Source: Bacteroidales bacterium
Lineage (GTDB): Bacteria; Bacteroidota; Bacteroidia; Bacteroidales; WCHB1-69
DNA length: 64,000 nucleotides
Assembly (NCBI GenBank): GCA_016288655.1
Contig: JAEEKX010000022.1
Span: 119,693 to 183,692, forward strand
Direction of reading: 5' to 3'
Shown here: positions 44,323 through 53,608 of the stretch, piece by piece
How the letters are laid out: every line of letters begins with the position of its first letter
Numbering within the stretch: the first letter of the stretch is position 1
Notes under the pieces: model-generated
What the model was told of the DNA's origin: nothing
The model's database searches: none
What the model saw: only the letters and a program-made list of their open reading frames with translations
Position numbers and translations under genes: made by a program

Positions 44323-45028
44323 GGATATGGTGTTTAAATGGAATGATTATCAAGGAAGTAAGGATATAAACTAAGATGATGATGGGAAGTGCTCCGAAAC
44401 GGAAGATGGCGAACAAGACGACCGCAATGGCAAGGAAAAGGTATCTCACCCAATTTTCCTTGAAATGCAAATTCTTGAATTTCAAGGAGAACATCGGAAT
44501 GTCCGTAAGCAGAAGCACGGCAAAAACCAGCACCATGATGAACATGAGCCAGAAGTTGTTGAACAGGGGGATGGACTTGGCTGAGAAGTGCAGGAAGCCG
44601 ATGAAGAGGGCGTTGGCGGGCGTTGCCAGTCCGCGGAACTCCTCATGCTGGCGCTCGTCGTGGTTGAATCGGGCGAGGCGGACGGCGGAGAAGGCCGGCA
44701 CCACGAAGACGACGAATGGCAGGAAACGCACCCACCCTTCCCGGATGGAGGGCGGCAGTGTGCCCAGTAACTGCGTCAGGAAGACGAACACAATGGTGGT
44801 GGGCGCCACGCCGAAGGAGACCACGTCGGAAAGCGAGTCCATGTCCACGCCCATGGGCGACTGCACATGCAGCATCCGCGCAGCGAAACCGTCGAAAAAG
44901 TCGAAAACGGCCGCCAGAAGGATCATCATGGAGGCGACCTCCAACAGGCCGCGGGTGGCGAACAGAATGGCAAAGCAACCGGAGATCAGGTTGCAACAGG
45001 TGATAAGGTTGGGGATGTGTTTTTTCAT
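44315..45028 (-). CDS. pssA: CDP-diacylglycerol--serine O-phosphatidyltransferase
   Basis: PssA makes phosphatidylserine, the precursor of phosphatidylethanolamine. The 237 aa membrane protein contains the CDP-alcohol phosphatidyltransferase motif, here spread over FFDGFAARMLHVQSPMGVDM and DSLSDVVSFG. The start is at MKKHIPNLIT, which overlaps no other gene; an ATG 12 codons upstream is possible. A TATTTTTG box (45044-45051) is 16-23 bases away. It overlaps the LOG gene by 8 bases. Confidence 0.93.
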   Translation of the reverse strand: MKKHIPNLITCCNLISGCFAILFATRGLLEVASMMILLAAVFDFFDGFAARMLHVQSPMGVDMDSLSDVVSFGVAPTTIVFVFLTQLLGTLPPSIREGWVRFLPFVVFVVPAFSAVRLARFNHDERQHEEFRGLATPANALFIGFLHFSAKSIPLFNNFWLMFIMVLVFAVLLLTDIPMFSLKFKNLHFKENWVRYLFLAIAVVLFAIFRFGALPIIILVYILTSLIIIPFKHHIHV

Positions 45029-45043
45029 CTTGAAATCGGTTTG

Positions 45044-45051
45044 CAAAAATA
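45044..45051 (-). promoter_or_regulatory. -7 promoter box (TATTTTTG) for pssA
   Basis: TATTTTTG on the minus strand, 15 bases before the ATG, implying a leader close to zero. Confidence 0.5.
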
Positions 45052-45119
45052 CATCTTTTTTCACAATCTAATGTGCAAAAAAAATGAGCAAAAAAATAAT
45101 ATGTCAGGTCAAATCGTTC

Positions 45120-45127
45120 TATATTTG
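45120..45127 (+). promoter_or_regulatory. -7 promoter box (TATATTTG) for the EnvC-like gene
   Basis: TATATTTG followed by TACCC, 46 bases before the ATG. Divergent from the pssA promoter. Confidence 0.5.
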
Positions 45128-45173
45128 TACCCTTGATGTTGTCATCAAGAATAAAATTCGTAAACACCACACT

Positions 45174-46442
45174 ATGAAGAAGATAACAATAGCTCTCATC
45201 TTTGTTTTGTTCGGTTCGCTCTATCTGGGACTGGTGGGGCAGAGCAAAAAGAGCGAGCAACTGAAAAAGGACAAGCAGAGGGTACAGGCGGAAATCAACA
45301 AGAAACAGAAGCTGTTGGAAGAGACGCAGAAGAACAAGAAGGCGTCGCAGCAGCAGTTGGGCATCCTGCGCGACCAGATCGCGACACGGGAGATATACAT
45401 GACCGAACTCCAAGGAGAAATAGACGTTTTGGCGGATGAGCGCCGGCAGAACGAGGCAGAGTCCTCACGGCTACAGCGCAAACTCATCTGTCTCAAGGAG
45501 GACTACTCCCGCGTGGTGTATGAGACCTTCAAGAACCGCCGCCAAAGCGATCCCCTGCTCTTTGTCCTCTCTTCGGAAAACTATTCCGACATGTTCCGCC
45601 GGATGCACTTCTACAGCCAATATGCGCAGAACGTACAGAAACACGTGGACGCGATCACGACCACGCAGAGCGACATCGCCCGGAAATGCGAGGAGATCGC
45701 GCTCATCGAGGAGGAGAAATTGGGCGTGATGCACGAGCAGGAGGCCGTCAACGCGCAGCAGCAGCAACAGCGCCGCGATGCCGAGCGGCTCTCCAAGTCG
45801 CTGCAGAAGAAGGAGAGCGCCCTGCGTGCGGAGATAGACAAGAAAAAGAAAGAGCAGGCCCGCCTCGACGCCGCCATCAAGCAGGCCATTGACGCGGAGA
45901 TCGCCGCCGCAGCCGCCCGCAACAACAAGGGAAAGAGCAGCGGCAAATCCGGGAGCACCAGCGGAAAGGGCAGCAGCAGCAGCAGTAGCAGCAACACCAT
46001 CGCCCTCACCCCGGCCCAACAGCAACTCAGTTCCACCTTCGCCAACAACCGCGGCCGCCTGCCCTGGCCCGTCAGCGCCTGCTCCAAGATCCAGGACTAC
46101 GGCTCCCACCCCCACCCCGACGTCCCCTCCGTCAACGTCATGAACATCGGCATCACCCTGCTCACCCACGCCAACGCAGAAGTCAAGTCCGTCTTCAAAG
46201 GCACCGTGCTCTCCATCAGGGACTTCGAGGATGCGAAGTTCGTCATCGTCCAGCACGGCGAATACCTCACCATCTACAAACACATCACCAACATCGCAGT
46301 CAAGGCAGGCCAGGAGATCGCCACCGGCCAGAAGATCGGAACCGTGGCCAAAGAACCCTCCAGTGGCACCTACGAATTCACTTTCATCATGTCCAAAGGC
46401 AAAACCTACCTCAACCCCAACGAATGGCTCCAACGGCTATAA
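45174..46442 (+). CDS. EnvC-like murein hydrolase activator (degenerate M23 domain)
   Basis: A 422 aa secreted protein: signal MKKITIALIFVLFGSLYLG, a long coiled coil (about residues 20-260) and a C-terminal LytM/M23 domain. The zinc ligands of active M23 peptidases (HxxxD and HxH) are replaced by NIGIT and EFTF, so it should not cleave peptidoglycan but activate amidases, as in E. coli EnvC. The linker is low-complexity Ser/Gly/Lys. Downstream is an unknown gene. Confidence 0.88.
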   Translation: MKKITIALIFVLFGSLYLGLVGQSKKSEQLKKDKQRVQAEINKKQKLLEETQKNKKASQQQLGILRDQIATREIYMTELQGEIDVLADERRQNEAESSRLQRKLICLKEDYSRVVYETFKNRRQSDPLLFVLSSENYSDMFRRMHFYSQYAQNVQKHVDAITTTQSDIARKCEEIALIEEEKLGVMHEQEAVNAQQQQQRRDAERLSKSLQKKESALRAEIDKKKKEQARLDAAIKQAIDAEIAAAAARNNKGKSSGKSGSTSGKGSSSSSSSNTIALTPAQQQLSSTFANNRGRLPWPVSACSKIQDYGSHPHPDVPSVNVMNIGITLLTHANAEVKSVFKGTVLSIRDFEDAKFVIVQHGEYLTIYKHITNIAVKAGQEIATGQKIGTVAKEPSSGTYEFTFIMSKGKTYLNPNEWLQRL

Positions 46443-46451
46443 CCCCGCCTC

Positions 46452-47036
46452 ATGTATCTCAACGAAGCATTGTACACTGAATTCCTAAACAACCGCGAAA
46501 TCCTGTGGCTCGGCATCGACTTCACGAAGGCCAAGTTCACCCGCAACAGTTTCCCGTTCTCCCAAGACGACATCCGGAAACTTATGAACGAGTGGAATCT
46601 CGCCATCATCTCCGACCAGAAGAAGTACGACATCCGCCTCAGCTTCCGGAAACCCATCATGTCGTACGATCTATCGCTCGTTTCAAAACTCAACAAATCA
46701 CTGAAAATCAACAATCTAATTCGGAATAAAATCAATCTGGGAGATATTCAGACCTCCGAGAGCATCTGCCAATACGTCCGCTCCCTCGACCTGCCCACGC
46801 AACACAGGTTTTCGCTGATCTTCCTCGTGGAAGCCCTGGACGGCGAGAGCAAAACCGGCACCGTCTGGGTGGTCGTGGCGGAAACACAGACACACGAGCC
46901 GGCACTGTGCGAACGATTCATCAAGGCCCCCAGCGGATTCGGGACCAAGAACTACTGGGTGCGCATTTTCTACAACGTACTCTTCGACATCCGCACGTAT
47001 GCCTTCTGCCGGTGGGAGAATTTGGTGAAAGGATAG
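46452..47036 (+). CDS. Conserved hypothetical protein
   Basis: A 194 aa soluble protein without signal peptide. Patterns such as LWLGIDFTKAKF and a C-terminal AETQTHEPALCERFIK do not match any family I recognise. It begins 9 bases after the EnvC-like stop, so a shared mRNA is likely. Confidence 0.6.
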   Translation: MYLNEALYTEFLNNREILWLGIDFTKAKFTRNSFPFSQDDIRKLMNEWNLAIISDQKKYDIRLSFRKPIMSYDLSLVSKLNKSLKINNLIRNKINLGDIQTSESICQYVRSLDLPTQHRFSLIFLVEALDGESKTGTVWVVVAETQTHEPALCERFIKAPSGFGTKNYWVRIFYNVLFDIRTYAFCRWENLVKG

Positions 47037-47086
47037 AGGTTTCCAGATAAAGGGAATGATAGAGTGAAAATTAAAATATCAAAGAT

Positions 47087-48475
47087 ATGTCAGCATTCAA
47101 GGCCTATGATTTCAGAGGTGTTTTTGGAAAAGATTTCACCTTGGAAGAGATTTACCGCATCGGTTTCTATCTTCCTAAATTATTAAATGTCAACAAAGTA
47201 CTGATCGGTCGCGACATGCGGACCTCGTCGCCGGCCATGTTCGAGTCGCTCACCGCGGGCATCACCGATGCCGGTGCCGACGTGTACGACATGGGACTGA
47301 CCACCACGCCGATGGTCTATTACTTCACTGCCAAGCACGGCTTCGACGCTTCCGTCATGATCACCGCCTCGCACAACCCCAAGGAGCACAACGGGCTCAA
47401 GGTCTCCCGCACCAACGCCCTGCCCGTGGGCTACGACTCCGGTCTGGGGGAACTCGAAAAGATGATACAAGTGACGCCCCAGCCCAGCGGTGCCAAAGGG
47501 AAGGTCATACCGCACGACGTCAAGGCGGAGTATATCGCCTTTCAAAAACAGTTCTCCTACGACATCAGCAACCTCAAGATCGCCATGGACTGCTCCAACG
47601 GCATGGCGTCCATCTTAGTACGCGATCTGTTCGGTGATGCTCCCACCTACCTCTACGACGAGTTGGACGGGACCTTCCCACACCACGAGGCCAATCCTCT
47701 GGAAATACAGAATGTCAGGGACTTGCAAGCGCTAGTCGTAAAAGAGAAAGCCGACATCGGCGTCATCTACGACGGCGATGCCGACCGAGTGATGTTCGTC
47801 GATGAAAAAGGCACCTTCATCCCGCCCGATCTGATGATCGCCGTCTTGGGACTCTATTTCATCCAAGAAAAGAACGTGCAAGGAAAAGTGATTCAAGACA
47901 TTAGAACCTCCAAGTCGGTGACCGAGTACATCAACCGACTGGGACGCGAGGTCTATGTGTGGCGCGTAGGACGCGCCTACGCCGCGATGAAACTGCGCGA
48001 GATCGACGGCGCCTTCGGAGGCGAGTTCGCCGGCCACTACTACTTCCGCGACTTCTACTACTCCGACTCCGCCATGATGGCCTCGCAACTCATCTTGCAC
48101 GTTGTCAGTGAGATGAAGAAGAAAGGAGTCTCCGTTTCCCAACTCATCGCCCAGATCGCCACCTACGCCAACTCCGGCGAGATCAACTTCAAGATTGAGA
48201 AAAAGAAGGAGGCCATGGAGGCAATGAAGCAGTTCTTCACTGCCCAGGAGAAGCCCACGCAGGTGATGGATTTCGACGGCTATCGCATCGAGTTCCCGCA
48301 GTGGTGGTTCAACGTCCGCCCCTCCAACACGGAGCCGTACCTCCGTCTGCTGATGGAGGCGGCCACTCCGGAAATGCTCCGTCAGAAGTTGGAAGAGGCC
48401 CGAGAAGTACTTAAACCTTTTATTCAAGAAACTACTGTAAATAGCACTTGCAGATGTACTTGGCTATTGACATAG
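47087..48475 (+). CDS. Phosphomannomutase/phosphoglucomutase
   Basis: A 462 aa alpha-D-phosphohexomutase. The phosphoserine loop ITASHNPKEHNGLK is at about residues 87-100, the metal loop DGDADRVMF near 224, and the phosphate-binding RPSNTEPYLRL at the C-terminus. It interconverts hexose-1- and -6-phosphates (mannose or glucose), feeding nucleotide-sugar synthesis. The coaX start overlaps its last 22 bases. Confidence 0.92.
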   Translation: MSAFKAYDFRGVFGKDFTLEEIYRIGFYLPKLLNVNKVLIGRDMRTSSPAMFESLTAGITDAGADVYDMGLTTTPMVYYFTAKHGFDASVMITASHNPKEHNGLKVSRTNALPVGYDSGLGELEKMIQVTPQPSGAKGKVIPHDVKAEYIAFQKQFSYDISNLKIAMDCSNGMASILVRDLFGDAPTYLYDELDGTFPHHEANPLEIQNVRDLQALVVKEKADIGVIYDGDADRVMFVDEKGTFIPPDLMIAVLGLYFIQEKNVQGKVIQDIRTSKSVTEYINRLGREVYVWRVGRAYAAMKLREIDGAFGGEFAGHYYFRDFYYSDSAMMASQLILHVVSEMKKKGVSVSQLIAQIATYANSGEINFKIEKKKEAMEAMKQFFTAQEKPTQVMDFDGYRIEFPQWWFNVRPSNTEPYLRLLMEAATPEMLRQKLEEAREVLKPFIQETTVNSTCRCTWLLT

Positions 48476-49188
48476 GAAACTCAAGACAGAAGGCGGCATT
48501 GTTCTCTGAGAATGGCGAATTGGTGACCTTGGAGGAGCAACGGCAACTCACATCGGGCACGTTGGTCAACTGGACGGACAAATACCCTGTCAAGGCCTCC
48601 ATCCTGTCGTCCGTGGGCGAGGAACGCCTTGACTTGGAGCGGATGCTGGAACGGAAGACCCGGTACATCCGTTTTTCACACGCCACTCCCCTACCCATAG
48701 CCATCGACTACCAGCAACCGAAAACGCTGGGCTTGGACCGCATCGCCGATGCTGTGGCGGCGCAGGCACTGTTCCCCGGCTGCAACGTGCTGGCCATCCA
48801 ATGCGGCACCTGCCTGGTGATGGATTTTGTCAACCAGGAAGGCCGCTACTTGGGCGGCTCGATTTCACCAGGTTTGGAAATGCGGCTGGCATCGCTCCAC
48901 CACTACACCCACCGACTGCCAGAGGTCAGTTACCGCCCGGTAGATTTCCTCATCGGTGACACGACGGAGAAGAGCATTCTCGGCGGCGTAGTCAACGGTA
49001 TGGCGGATGAAATCGACGGGGCGATAGAGCGTTACACGCAAAAATTCAAGGAGTTGAAAGTGATGATGACGGGTGGAAATTGCGAACAGTTGCATTTTTC
49101 AATAAAACATAGTATATTTGCCACCGCAAATGCTGTCCTATATGGACTTTATAAAATATTGCTATTCAATGAGAAAGCCAAACCATAG
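48454..49188 (+). CDS. coaX: Type III pantothenate kinase
   Basis: The first step of CoA synthesis. The 244 aa protein shows the ASKHA-fold phosphate-binding start AIDIGNSRQKAAL and the GTCLVMDFV and GGSISPGLEMR motifs of CoaX. The ATG lies inside the end of the preceding gene. I prefer it to a TTG two codons earlier. It overlaps the next gene by 20 bases, a common coaX-OMP-TPR-lptC block. Confidence 0.94.
   Translation: MYLAIDIGNSRQKAALFSENGELVTLEEQRQLTSGTLVNWTDKYPVKASILSSVGEERLDLERMLERKTRYIRFSHATPLPIAIDYQQPKTLGLDRIADAVAAQALFPGCNVLAIQCGTCLVMDFVNQEGRYLGGSISPGLEMRLASLHHYTHRLPEVSYRPVDFLIGDTTEKSILGGVVNGMADEIDGAIERYTQKFKELKVMMTGGNCEQLHFSIKHSIFATANAVLYGLYKILLFNEKAKP
49090..49120 (+). promoter_or_regulatory. 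TTG-N20-TATATTTG candidate internal promoter
   Basis: TTG at 49090-49092 and TATATTTG at 49113-49120 lie inside the 3' end of coaX, 48 bases before the OMP gene's start. The spacing of 20 fits the Bacteroidota promoter. Confidence 0.45.
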
Positions 49189-50452
49189 ACCCATCTTGTT
49201 GTCGGCGCTGCTTCTGCTTTGCTGCCTTTTCGCGCATGCGCAGAACGAGATCAGTTCGCCCTACTCCAAGTATGGCTACGGTTTGCCCAGTCAAATCACC
49301 AGCGGGGCATACGATGCCATGGGCAAAGTGGGGTATGCCCTGCAGGATCCCTACCTTATCAACTACAAGAACCCCGCCTCTTACGTCGCTTTCGACTCCC
49401 TTTCGTTCATTGCAGACGCGGCTTTCAGCATTTACTCCAGCACACTCAAAACCAGCGAGTTATCGCAGAAGACCTCCTACGCCCGTCCCAGTTATCTCGT
49501 CCTGGGCTTACCCGTGACGCGGCATTGGCGCACCTCGGCGGGCATCTTGCCTTTCAGCAATTTAGGGTACAACATCGCCTATAGCACACAGCTTTCGGAA
49601 GATGTCCTGGTAGATTACGCCTACCAAGGTGACGGCGGACTGTTGCAACTCTATTGGGGCAACGCTTTCAAGATCTGCAAGGGACTTTCCGTCGGTCTCA
49701 ACGCCTCTTACCTTTTCGGCCGGCTCAACTACACCAAGACCGCCGAGTTCAACGGGAGCAACTTCTTCAACACCATGGTTGACCGAACCACATTGGTGGA
49801 CGGCATCCACCTCTCCGCTGGAGTGCAATATTTTGCCACCATCAAGGAGAAACATCGTCTGGGCATCGGCGTGGTTTATGAGAACAGCGCCTACATCTGG
49901 ACAAAGCAATCGACGTTGACCTACAACTATGAAGGAACTGGCAACTACACCACCCTCAACGACACCGTGGCATATTCTGACAACGGAAAGGGCACCATGC
50001 AACTGCCTCAGTCGATCGGAGCGGGCCTCTCCTATCAATACAAGGACAAATGGTGGCTGACCGCCGACGTGACGTGGCAGGATTGGTCGCACTACCATCT
50101 CAACCATGAAGAGACCGGAAATTTGCAGAATGCCGTTTCGGTTTCCGCAGGGCTCCAGTTCATTCCCAATGCCACATCCACCAACTATTTCAACAAGATT
50201 CGCATCCGCGCCGGCTTCCACTACACGACTGGAAACATATTCGTCAACGGCCAATCCATCAACGCATTCAGCATCTCGGCCGGACTGGGATTTCCGCTCA
50301 AACTGTTCAACAACAACTCCTCCATCGGCATCATGATCGAATATGGTCAAATGGGTACGTTGGTGAACGAATTGCTGCGGGAGAACTACTTTAAATTCTC
50401 TGCACATTTTACTTTGCAGGAAAAATGGTATCAAAGAGTAAAATTAGAATAA
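49169..50452 (+). CDS. Outer-membrane beta-barrel protein (FadL/OmpP1-like)
   Basis: The start is at MRKPNHRPILLSALLLLCCL, a signal peptide; 427 aa. The SSPYSKYGYG motif and a long series of amphipathic strands are typical of the FadL-like family found next to coaX and lptC in Bacteroidales. Probably a transport channel, substrate unknown. A TPR-protein gene follows after 16 bases. Confidence 0.85.
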   Translation: MRKPNHRPILLSALLLLCCLFAHAQNEISSPYSKYGYGLPSQITSGAYDAMGKVGYALQDPYLINYKNPASYVAFDSLSFIADAAFSIYSSTLKTSELSQKTSYARPSYLVLGLPVTRHWRTSAGILPFSNLGYNIAYSTQLSEDVLVDYAYQGDGGLLQLYWGNAFKICKGLSVGLNASYLFGRLNYTKTAEFNGSNFFNTMVDRTTLVDGIHLSAGVQYFATIKEKHRLGIGVVYENSAYIWTKQSTLTYNYEGTGNYTTLNDTVAYSDNGKGTMQLPQSIGAGLSYQYKDKWWLTADVTWQDWSHYHLNHEETGNLQNAVSVSAGLQFIPNATSTNYFNKIRIRAGFHYTTGNIFVNGQSINAFSISAGLGFPLKLFNNNSSIGIMIEYGQMGTLVNELLRENYFKFSAHFTLQEKWYQRVKLE

Positions 50453-50468
50453 TTCAAAATCAACAACG

Positions 50469-51920
50469 ATGAAGAAGATCTTTTTAATTGCAGTTGCAGT
50501 ATTCAGCGCCTTCGTTGCCAATGCACAGACGCCCTGCTCATTCAAGTACGGAGCCACTGAAGAGGACTCCTTGACGTGCGCAGAACAAATCACCTTGTTC
50601 CGGACTTTCTACAACCAGAAACAATATGCCGAAGCATACACTCCCTGGCAATACGTCGTCAATTCCTGCCCGTGCGCATGGAGCGGCACCTTTGCGTATG
50701 CCACCACAATGCTGCGTGCCTTGATCAAGGCAGAAAAGGACTCTGTCCACAGAGAGGCGTTGATTGACACGCTGATCTGGTCGCAAACCGCCTACCACAC
50801 CTATCACCCGAAAAACTGCACGGAAGGCAAGGGGTTAGGCATGAAGGCCTACTACTCGATCCAATACCGTTCGAACGACATCAACGTAGAGAATCAGGCA
50901 TACGAGGACTTTGTCACCGCCGCTGAAATGGAGAAAGAGAACACGCAGCCCGCGGTTTGGGACATGTACTTCCAACTGGCCGTCCGTCGCACACAGCGCA
51001 CCAAGGACACTTCCGCCGTAGTGGATGCCTACGAGCGTGCCATGGAGTACATCGACGACGCAATCATCAACAACCAAGCCAAATTCGAACAGTGTCTGCC
51101 TCAGTTCGACACCTTGAAGGCGAAGTTCGACAGAAACGAGATCGGCAAGATGATGTTTGACAAGGAGATCGAGAAATTAGTGAAAGACACCTCGAACTGC
51201 CAGAAGGCCATCTCAGGATACCGCAAGATGAACAAGAAGTTGGAAGAGGGCTTCGCCCCGTATGCAAACGGCGAGGTGCTGTTGGCCCTGTATGAGAAGA
51301 AATTCGAAGCCAACAAGGACAACATCCCCGCTTTGAAGAAGATGCTGGCCATCTTGAGTAAGGACTCCTTATGCCAGGCATCAGCGACATACAGCGAGAT
51401 CCTGCAGATCCTTTACAGGGCGGAACCCAGCGGAAAGGTCGCCTTATATCTGGGCATAAAAGAGATGGGCAACAAGGACTATACCCAGTCCATCCAGTAC
51501 TTCAACGAGGCCATTCGTCTCTTCACCACGAATGAAGAGAAGTCTCAGCCCTACTATTTCATTGCGCTTATTGAGTCGATGAGAGGAAGTTATTCCGCTG
51601 CCCGCGGACATGCGATGGACGCCTTACGTTGCAATCCGAAATTCGGACGTGCCTACATCCTCATTGGCGATATGTACAAGAACTCCTACAACCAGTTCAC
51701 CAGTGGCGGCAACGGTGTCATCCCGGGAGCCGTATATTGGGTGGCGGCTGACAAATACAACCAAGCTCAGGCCATTGACCCGTCGTTGGCCAACGAGTGC
51801 GCCCGCAAGCGTGCCGCCCTCCCCAAAGTCAGCGGCAAGACGCTGGTCGAGAACAACCTGCAACCCGGACAGAGCTACCATGTCGGTGGCTGGATCAACG
51901 AAAACACCACGGTAAAATAA
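50469..51920 (+). CDS. Exported TPR-repeat protein
   Basis: A 483 aa protein with signal MKKIFLIAVAVFSAFVANAQ and helical TPR-like repeats (FRTFYNQKQYAEAYTPWQYV, GNKDYTQSIQYFNEAIRLF). It is likely periplasmic. It sits between the OMP gene and lptC, and its stop overlaps the lptC start (TAATG), so it may serve LPS or outer-membrane assembly. This last point is inference. Confidence 0.82.
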   Translation: MKKIFLIAVAVFSAFVANAQTPCSFKYGATEEDSLTCAEQITLFRTFYNQKQYAEAYTPWQYVVNSCPCAWSGTFAYATTMLRALIKAEKDSVHREALIDTLIWSQTAYHTYHPKNCTEGKGLGMKAYYSIQYRSNDINVENQAYEDFVTAAEMEKENTQPAVWDMYFQLAVRRTQRTKDTSAVVDAYERAMEYIDDAIINNQAKFEQCLPQFDTLKAKFDRNEIGKMMFDKEIEKLVKDTSNCQKAISGYRKMNKKLEEGFAPYANGEVLLALYEKKFEANKDNIPALKKMLAILSKDSLCQASATYSEILQILYRAEPSGKVALYLGIKEMGNKDYTQSIQYFNEAIRLFTTNEEKSQPYYFIALIESMRGSYSAARGHAMDALRCNPKFGRAYILIGDMYKNSYNQFTSGGNGVIPGAVYWVAADKYNQAQAIDPSLANECARKRAALPKVSGKTLVENNLQPGQSYHVGGWINENTTVK

Positions 51921-52489
51921 TGCGGCACACCGCCCGACAAATCACCATAAGCACCCTCTGGCTCTTCATGCTGGGGGTGCTTTTCATTTCCTGCAAGGAC
52001 GACGAGTTCGCGCACAACTCCCTCTATACCTACCAAGGACTCACCCCCGACGAATCGACGACGGGACTCCACCTCACCTTCAGCGATTCCGGACAACTCA
52101 ACTTCGAGTTGATCACGCCAAGACTCAACAAATACACAGGTGAGAACAACTACATGGATTGTCCGGAAGGCATCACCATCATCTCCTACGACATCTTCGG
52201 AAACCCCGAGTCCAAGTTAACGGCCGACTACGCCATCAACGCAGAGAACGGGAACCGCTTGGAGGCACAACGCAACGTGGTGATCGTCAACCTGCAGAAG
52301 GGGGATACCATCACCACCGAAAAGATCATCTGGAACAAGCGTTTCCGCCAGATCTACTCGGACGTGCCCGTCCGCCAGATCCGCGCTGACGGCTCGGTAT
52401 ATCTCGGCAGCGGCTTCGACGCCGACGAGAAGTTCACCAAATACACCGTCAGAAATCCGCGCGGAGAGATCGTCGCCGACAACCTCTAG
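51920..52489 (+). CDS. lptC: LPS export ABC transporter periplasmic protein LptC
   Basis: LptC is the membrane-anchored bridge of the Lpt LPS exporter. The 189 aa protein starts MRHTARQITISTLWLFMLG with a hydrophobic anchor ending in ISCKDD (lipoprotein-like). The beta-jellyroll pattern (SKLTADYAINAENGNRLEAQ, VVIVNLQKGDTITTE) is the LptC fold. The start overlaps the TPR-gene TAA. A strong terminator follows. Confidence 0.88.
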   Translation: MRHTARQITISTLWLFMLGVLFISCKDDEFAHNSLYTYQGLTPDESTTGLHLTFSDSGQLNFELITPRLNKYTGENNYMDCPEGITIISYDIFGNPESKLTADYAINAENGNRLEAQRNVVIVNLQKGDTITTEKIIWNKRFRQIYSDVPVRQIRADGSVYLGSGFDADEKFTKYTVRNPRGEIVADNL

Positions 52490-52512
52490 GCAACAAGTTT
52501 TTTTTATAACAA

Positions 52513-52546
52513 AAAAAATCGCTTCCCTTTTGAGAAGCGATTTTTT
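52513..52546 (+). terminator. Bidirectional rho-independent terminator between lptC and mdh
   Basis: AAAAAATCGCTTC (52513-52525) pairs with GAAGCGATTTTTT (52534-52546) around an 8-base loop, with T-runs on both strands. It ends both lptC and the convergent mdh. Confidence 0.9.
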
Positions 52547-52553
52547 GTTTTCA

Positions 52554-53486
52554 CTACCGCATTTCCTTCAGAATCTGGAGGTTTTCCCGTACCTCACGTT
52601 CCGACTCGTAGAAAAGCACTTTGTCCTCCTGATCAAGTTCGAGTTCGATGACGCGTTCCACGCCGCCCGATCCGAGGATGACAGGCACGCCGATGTAGAT
52701 GTCGTGCAGTCCGTACTCGCCGTCGAGGTAGGTGCAGACGGGGAACACACGTTTTTGGTCGCAGATGATGGCTTCGATCATCTGGCAGATGGCGGCGCCA
52801 GCGGCATGCCAGGCGGAGGTTCCCAGGAGTTTGATCAGTTCGTCGCCGCCGAGGCGGGTACGCTCGATCACCTCGTCAATGGCCTTCTGCGTCATCCACT
52901 GGCGGAGCGGAATGCCGCCGATGGTGGTGTAGCGCGGCATGGGCACCATGGTGCTGCCATGTCCGCCGAGAATCAGCGCCTGGATGTCCTTGGTGGACAC
53001 CCGCACCTTTTCGGAGATGAAGGACTTGTAACGGGCGATGTCCAACAGTCCGGACATGCCCATCACGCGGTTTTTGGGGAAGTTGGAGACATTGTAAGCG
53101 CAGTAGCAGAGCACGTCGAGCGGGTTGGAGACCATGAGGATGATGGCGTTGGGAGCGTGCTCGGCGACCTGTTCGGCCACGCTGGTGATGATGGCGGCGT
53201 TGGAGGTGATGAGGTCGTTGCGGCTCATGCCTGGCTTGCGCGACTTGCCGGAGGTGACCACGACGATGTCGGAGCCGTCCACGGCGTCGTAGTCGTTGGT
53301 GACGCCGACGATCTTGGTGTCGAAGCGTTGGATGGCAGCGGCCTGGTTCATGTCGAGGGCCTTGCCTTCGGCGACGCCCGGGACGATGTCGAGCAGTACA
53401 ATTTCGTTGACGACGCCGCGCTGGGCGAGGCAGTAACCACAGGCGCTTCCCACCGCGCCCGCACCGATGATGCTGACTTTGCTCAT
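52554..53486 (-). CDS. mdh: Malate dehydrogenase
   Basis: NAD-dependent malate/oxaloacetate interconversion. The 310 aa protein begins MSKVSIIGAGAVGSACGYC with a GAGAVG dinucleotide-binding loop; the frame is open upstream but starts with unrelated residues. Catalytic features: SGKSRKPGMSRNDL (substrate-binding Arg residues), SNPLDVL, and LGGHGSTMVP (catalytic His). It belongs to the LDH-like MDH class. TATCTTTG box at 53506-53513. Confidence 0.95.
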   Translation of the reverse strand: MSKVSIIGAGAVGSACGYCLAQRGVVNEIVLLDIVPGVAEGKALDMNQAAAIQRFDTKIVGVTNDYDAVDGSDIVVVTSGKSRKPGMSRNDLITSNAAIITSVAEQVAEHAPNAIILMVSNPLDVLCYCAYNVSNFPKNRVMGMSGLLDIARYKSFISEKVRVSTKDIQALILGGHGSTMVPMPRYTTIGGIPLRQWMTQKAIDEVIERTRLGGDELIKLLGTSAWHAAGAAICQMIEAIICDQKRVFPVCTYLDGEYGLHDIYIGVPVILGSGGVERVIELELDQEDKVLFYESEREVRENLQILKEMR

Positions 53487-53505
53487 GTTGGTTGATTTGA
53501 TGCTG

Positions 53506-53513
53506 CAAAGATA
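53506..53513 (-). promoter_or_regulatory. -7 promoter box (TATCTTTG) for mdh
   Basis: TATCTTTG on the minus strand, 19 bases before the ATG. Divergent from the MATE gene. Confidence 0.55.
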
Positions 53514-53580
53514 CAACTTTATTTCACGATGTGAGCAATGTTTTTCAGTCGCTTCCCTCCCCTGTATCCCCGAAAAATCG

Positions 53581-53588
53581 TATTTTTG
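53581..53588 (+). promoter_or_regulatory. -7 promoter box (TATTTTTG) for the MATE gene
   Basis: TATTTTTG followed by CACCC, 20 bases before the ATG at 53609. Confidence 0.5.
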
Positions 53589-53608
53589 CACCCCGAAAAA
53601 AAGCGCAG

